Below the pieces are notes generated by a model. That model saw nothing but the letters and a program-made list of their open reading frames with translations. It was not told the origin of the DNA and did no database searches. From an uncultured Dokdonella sp. (GTDB lineage: Bacteria > Pseudomonadota > Gammaproteobacteria > Xanthomonadales > Rhodanobacteraceae): DNA of 6,259 nt. Shown here in pieces: positions 6,079 through 6,259 of the stretch (position 1 is the first letter of the stretch; each line of letters opens with the position of its first letter). The stretch lies in NCBI GenBank assembly GCA_934526015.1, contig CAKSZY010000054.1, positions 1 to 6,259 on the forward strand, given 5' to 3'. The position numbers and the translations under genes are program-made.

Positions 6079-6134
6079 GGGGCTAGGGGCTGGGGGCTAG
6101 GGGCTAGAGGCTAGGGAGAGGGGCGAGGGGCGAG
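6079..6134 (+). repeat. G-rich 7-bp tandem repeat with G-quadruplex potential
   Basis: Eight consecutive 7-bp units: GGGGCTA (6079), GGGGCTG (6086), GGGGCTA (6093 and 6100), GAGGCTA (6107), then a diverged unit and two of GGGCGAG type (6121 and 6128). The first four give four runs of at least four G separated by loops of two or three bases on the plus strand (6079-6103), a textbook intramolecular quadruplex pattern. The plus strand is the template strand for the ABC operon and the coding strand for the divergent gene. The array abuts the dyad at 6053-6078. Confidence 0.7.
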
Positions 6135-6238
6135 GGCTCGAAAATCGATGAACGAAACCAGCTTGAAATGGCGCTACAGGTAAAGTGAACTTGCTCCCCC
6201 CAGACGGACGCCAGGAAGCGATACTTTCATCGCAACCC

Positions 6239-6243
6239 GGAGG
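6239..6243 (+). promoter_or_regulatory. Shine-Dalgarno site of a divergent gene
   Basis: GGAGG on the plus strand, five bases before the ATG at 6249. It is the main evidence that a divergent gene starts at the window edge. Confidence 0.5.
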
Positions 6244-6248
6244 TTCCC

Positions 6249-6259
6249 ATGCAACGCAT
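6249..6259 (+). CDS. Start of a divergent gene, cut by the window edge
   Basis: Only ATG CAA CGC and two further bases (Met-Gln-Arg) are in the window, so the product cannot be named. The call rests on the well-placed GGAGG five bases upstream and on the less GC-rich stretch at about 6138-6230, which is promoter-like in composition. TTGAAA (6163-6168) resembles a -35 element, but no good -10 follows at 16-18 bases. GATACT (6220-6225) resembles a -10 without a well-spaced partner. Confidence 0.45.

Overview
The window reads as one minus-strand operon from a high-GC gammaproteobacterium. A xanthomonad-type genome (Lysobacter or a relative) is my best guess. This rests on G/C-rich third codon positions, the CCTTCTCCCCG / CGGGGAGAAGG dyad repeats at the left end, and the GGGGCTA-type heptamer repeats at the right end. 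I recall such repeats from that group but could not check this here.

Layout from right to left, in the direction of transcription. Positions 6249-6259 hold only the first codons of a divergent plus-strand gene. The intergenic region 5983-6248 contains a G-rich heptamer array with strong G-quadruplex potential (6079-6134). Abutting it is a 26-bp dyad (6053-6078) that could be the operator of the operon. The operon then encodes an ABC-2 type exporter ATPase (5083-5982), its membrane permease (4316-5083, start and stop overlapping as TGATG), an exported metal-dependent amidohydrolase fused to a C-terminal CIA30-like domain (2401-4260), a six-TM DesK-type sensor histidine kinase (1202-2383) and a NarL/DesR-type response regulator (429-1031). 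Positions 1-428 have no credible gene. They carry a roughly 190-bp near-palindromic repeat element and a truncated second copy.

ATPase plus ABC-2 permease plus DesK/DesR-like pair is a familiar arrangement: a membrane-embedded kinase senses something in or at the membrane, and the regulator controls the exporter. The unusual part is the periplasmic or membrane-anchored amidohydrolase-CIA30 fusion set between transporter and sensor. It keeps a full set of predicted metal ligands, so it is probably active. I infer an envelope-response module in which sensing, export and extracytoplasmic hydrolysis act on the same or related molecules; no substrate can be read from the sequence. A hairpin before the hydrolase gene and a 170-base gap with a possible weak promoter before the regulator gene suggest that parts of the operon are expressed at different levels.
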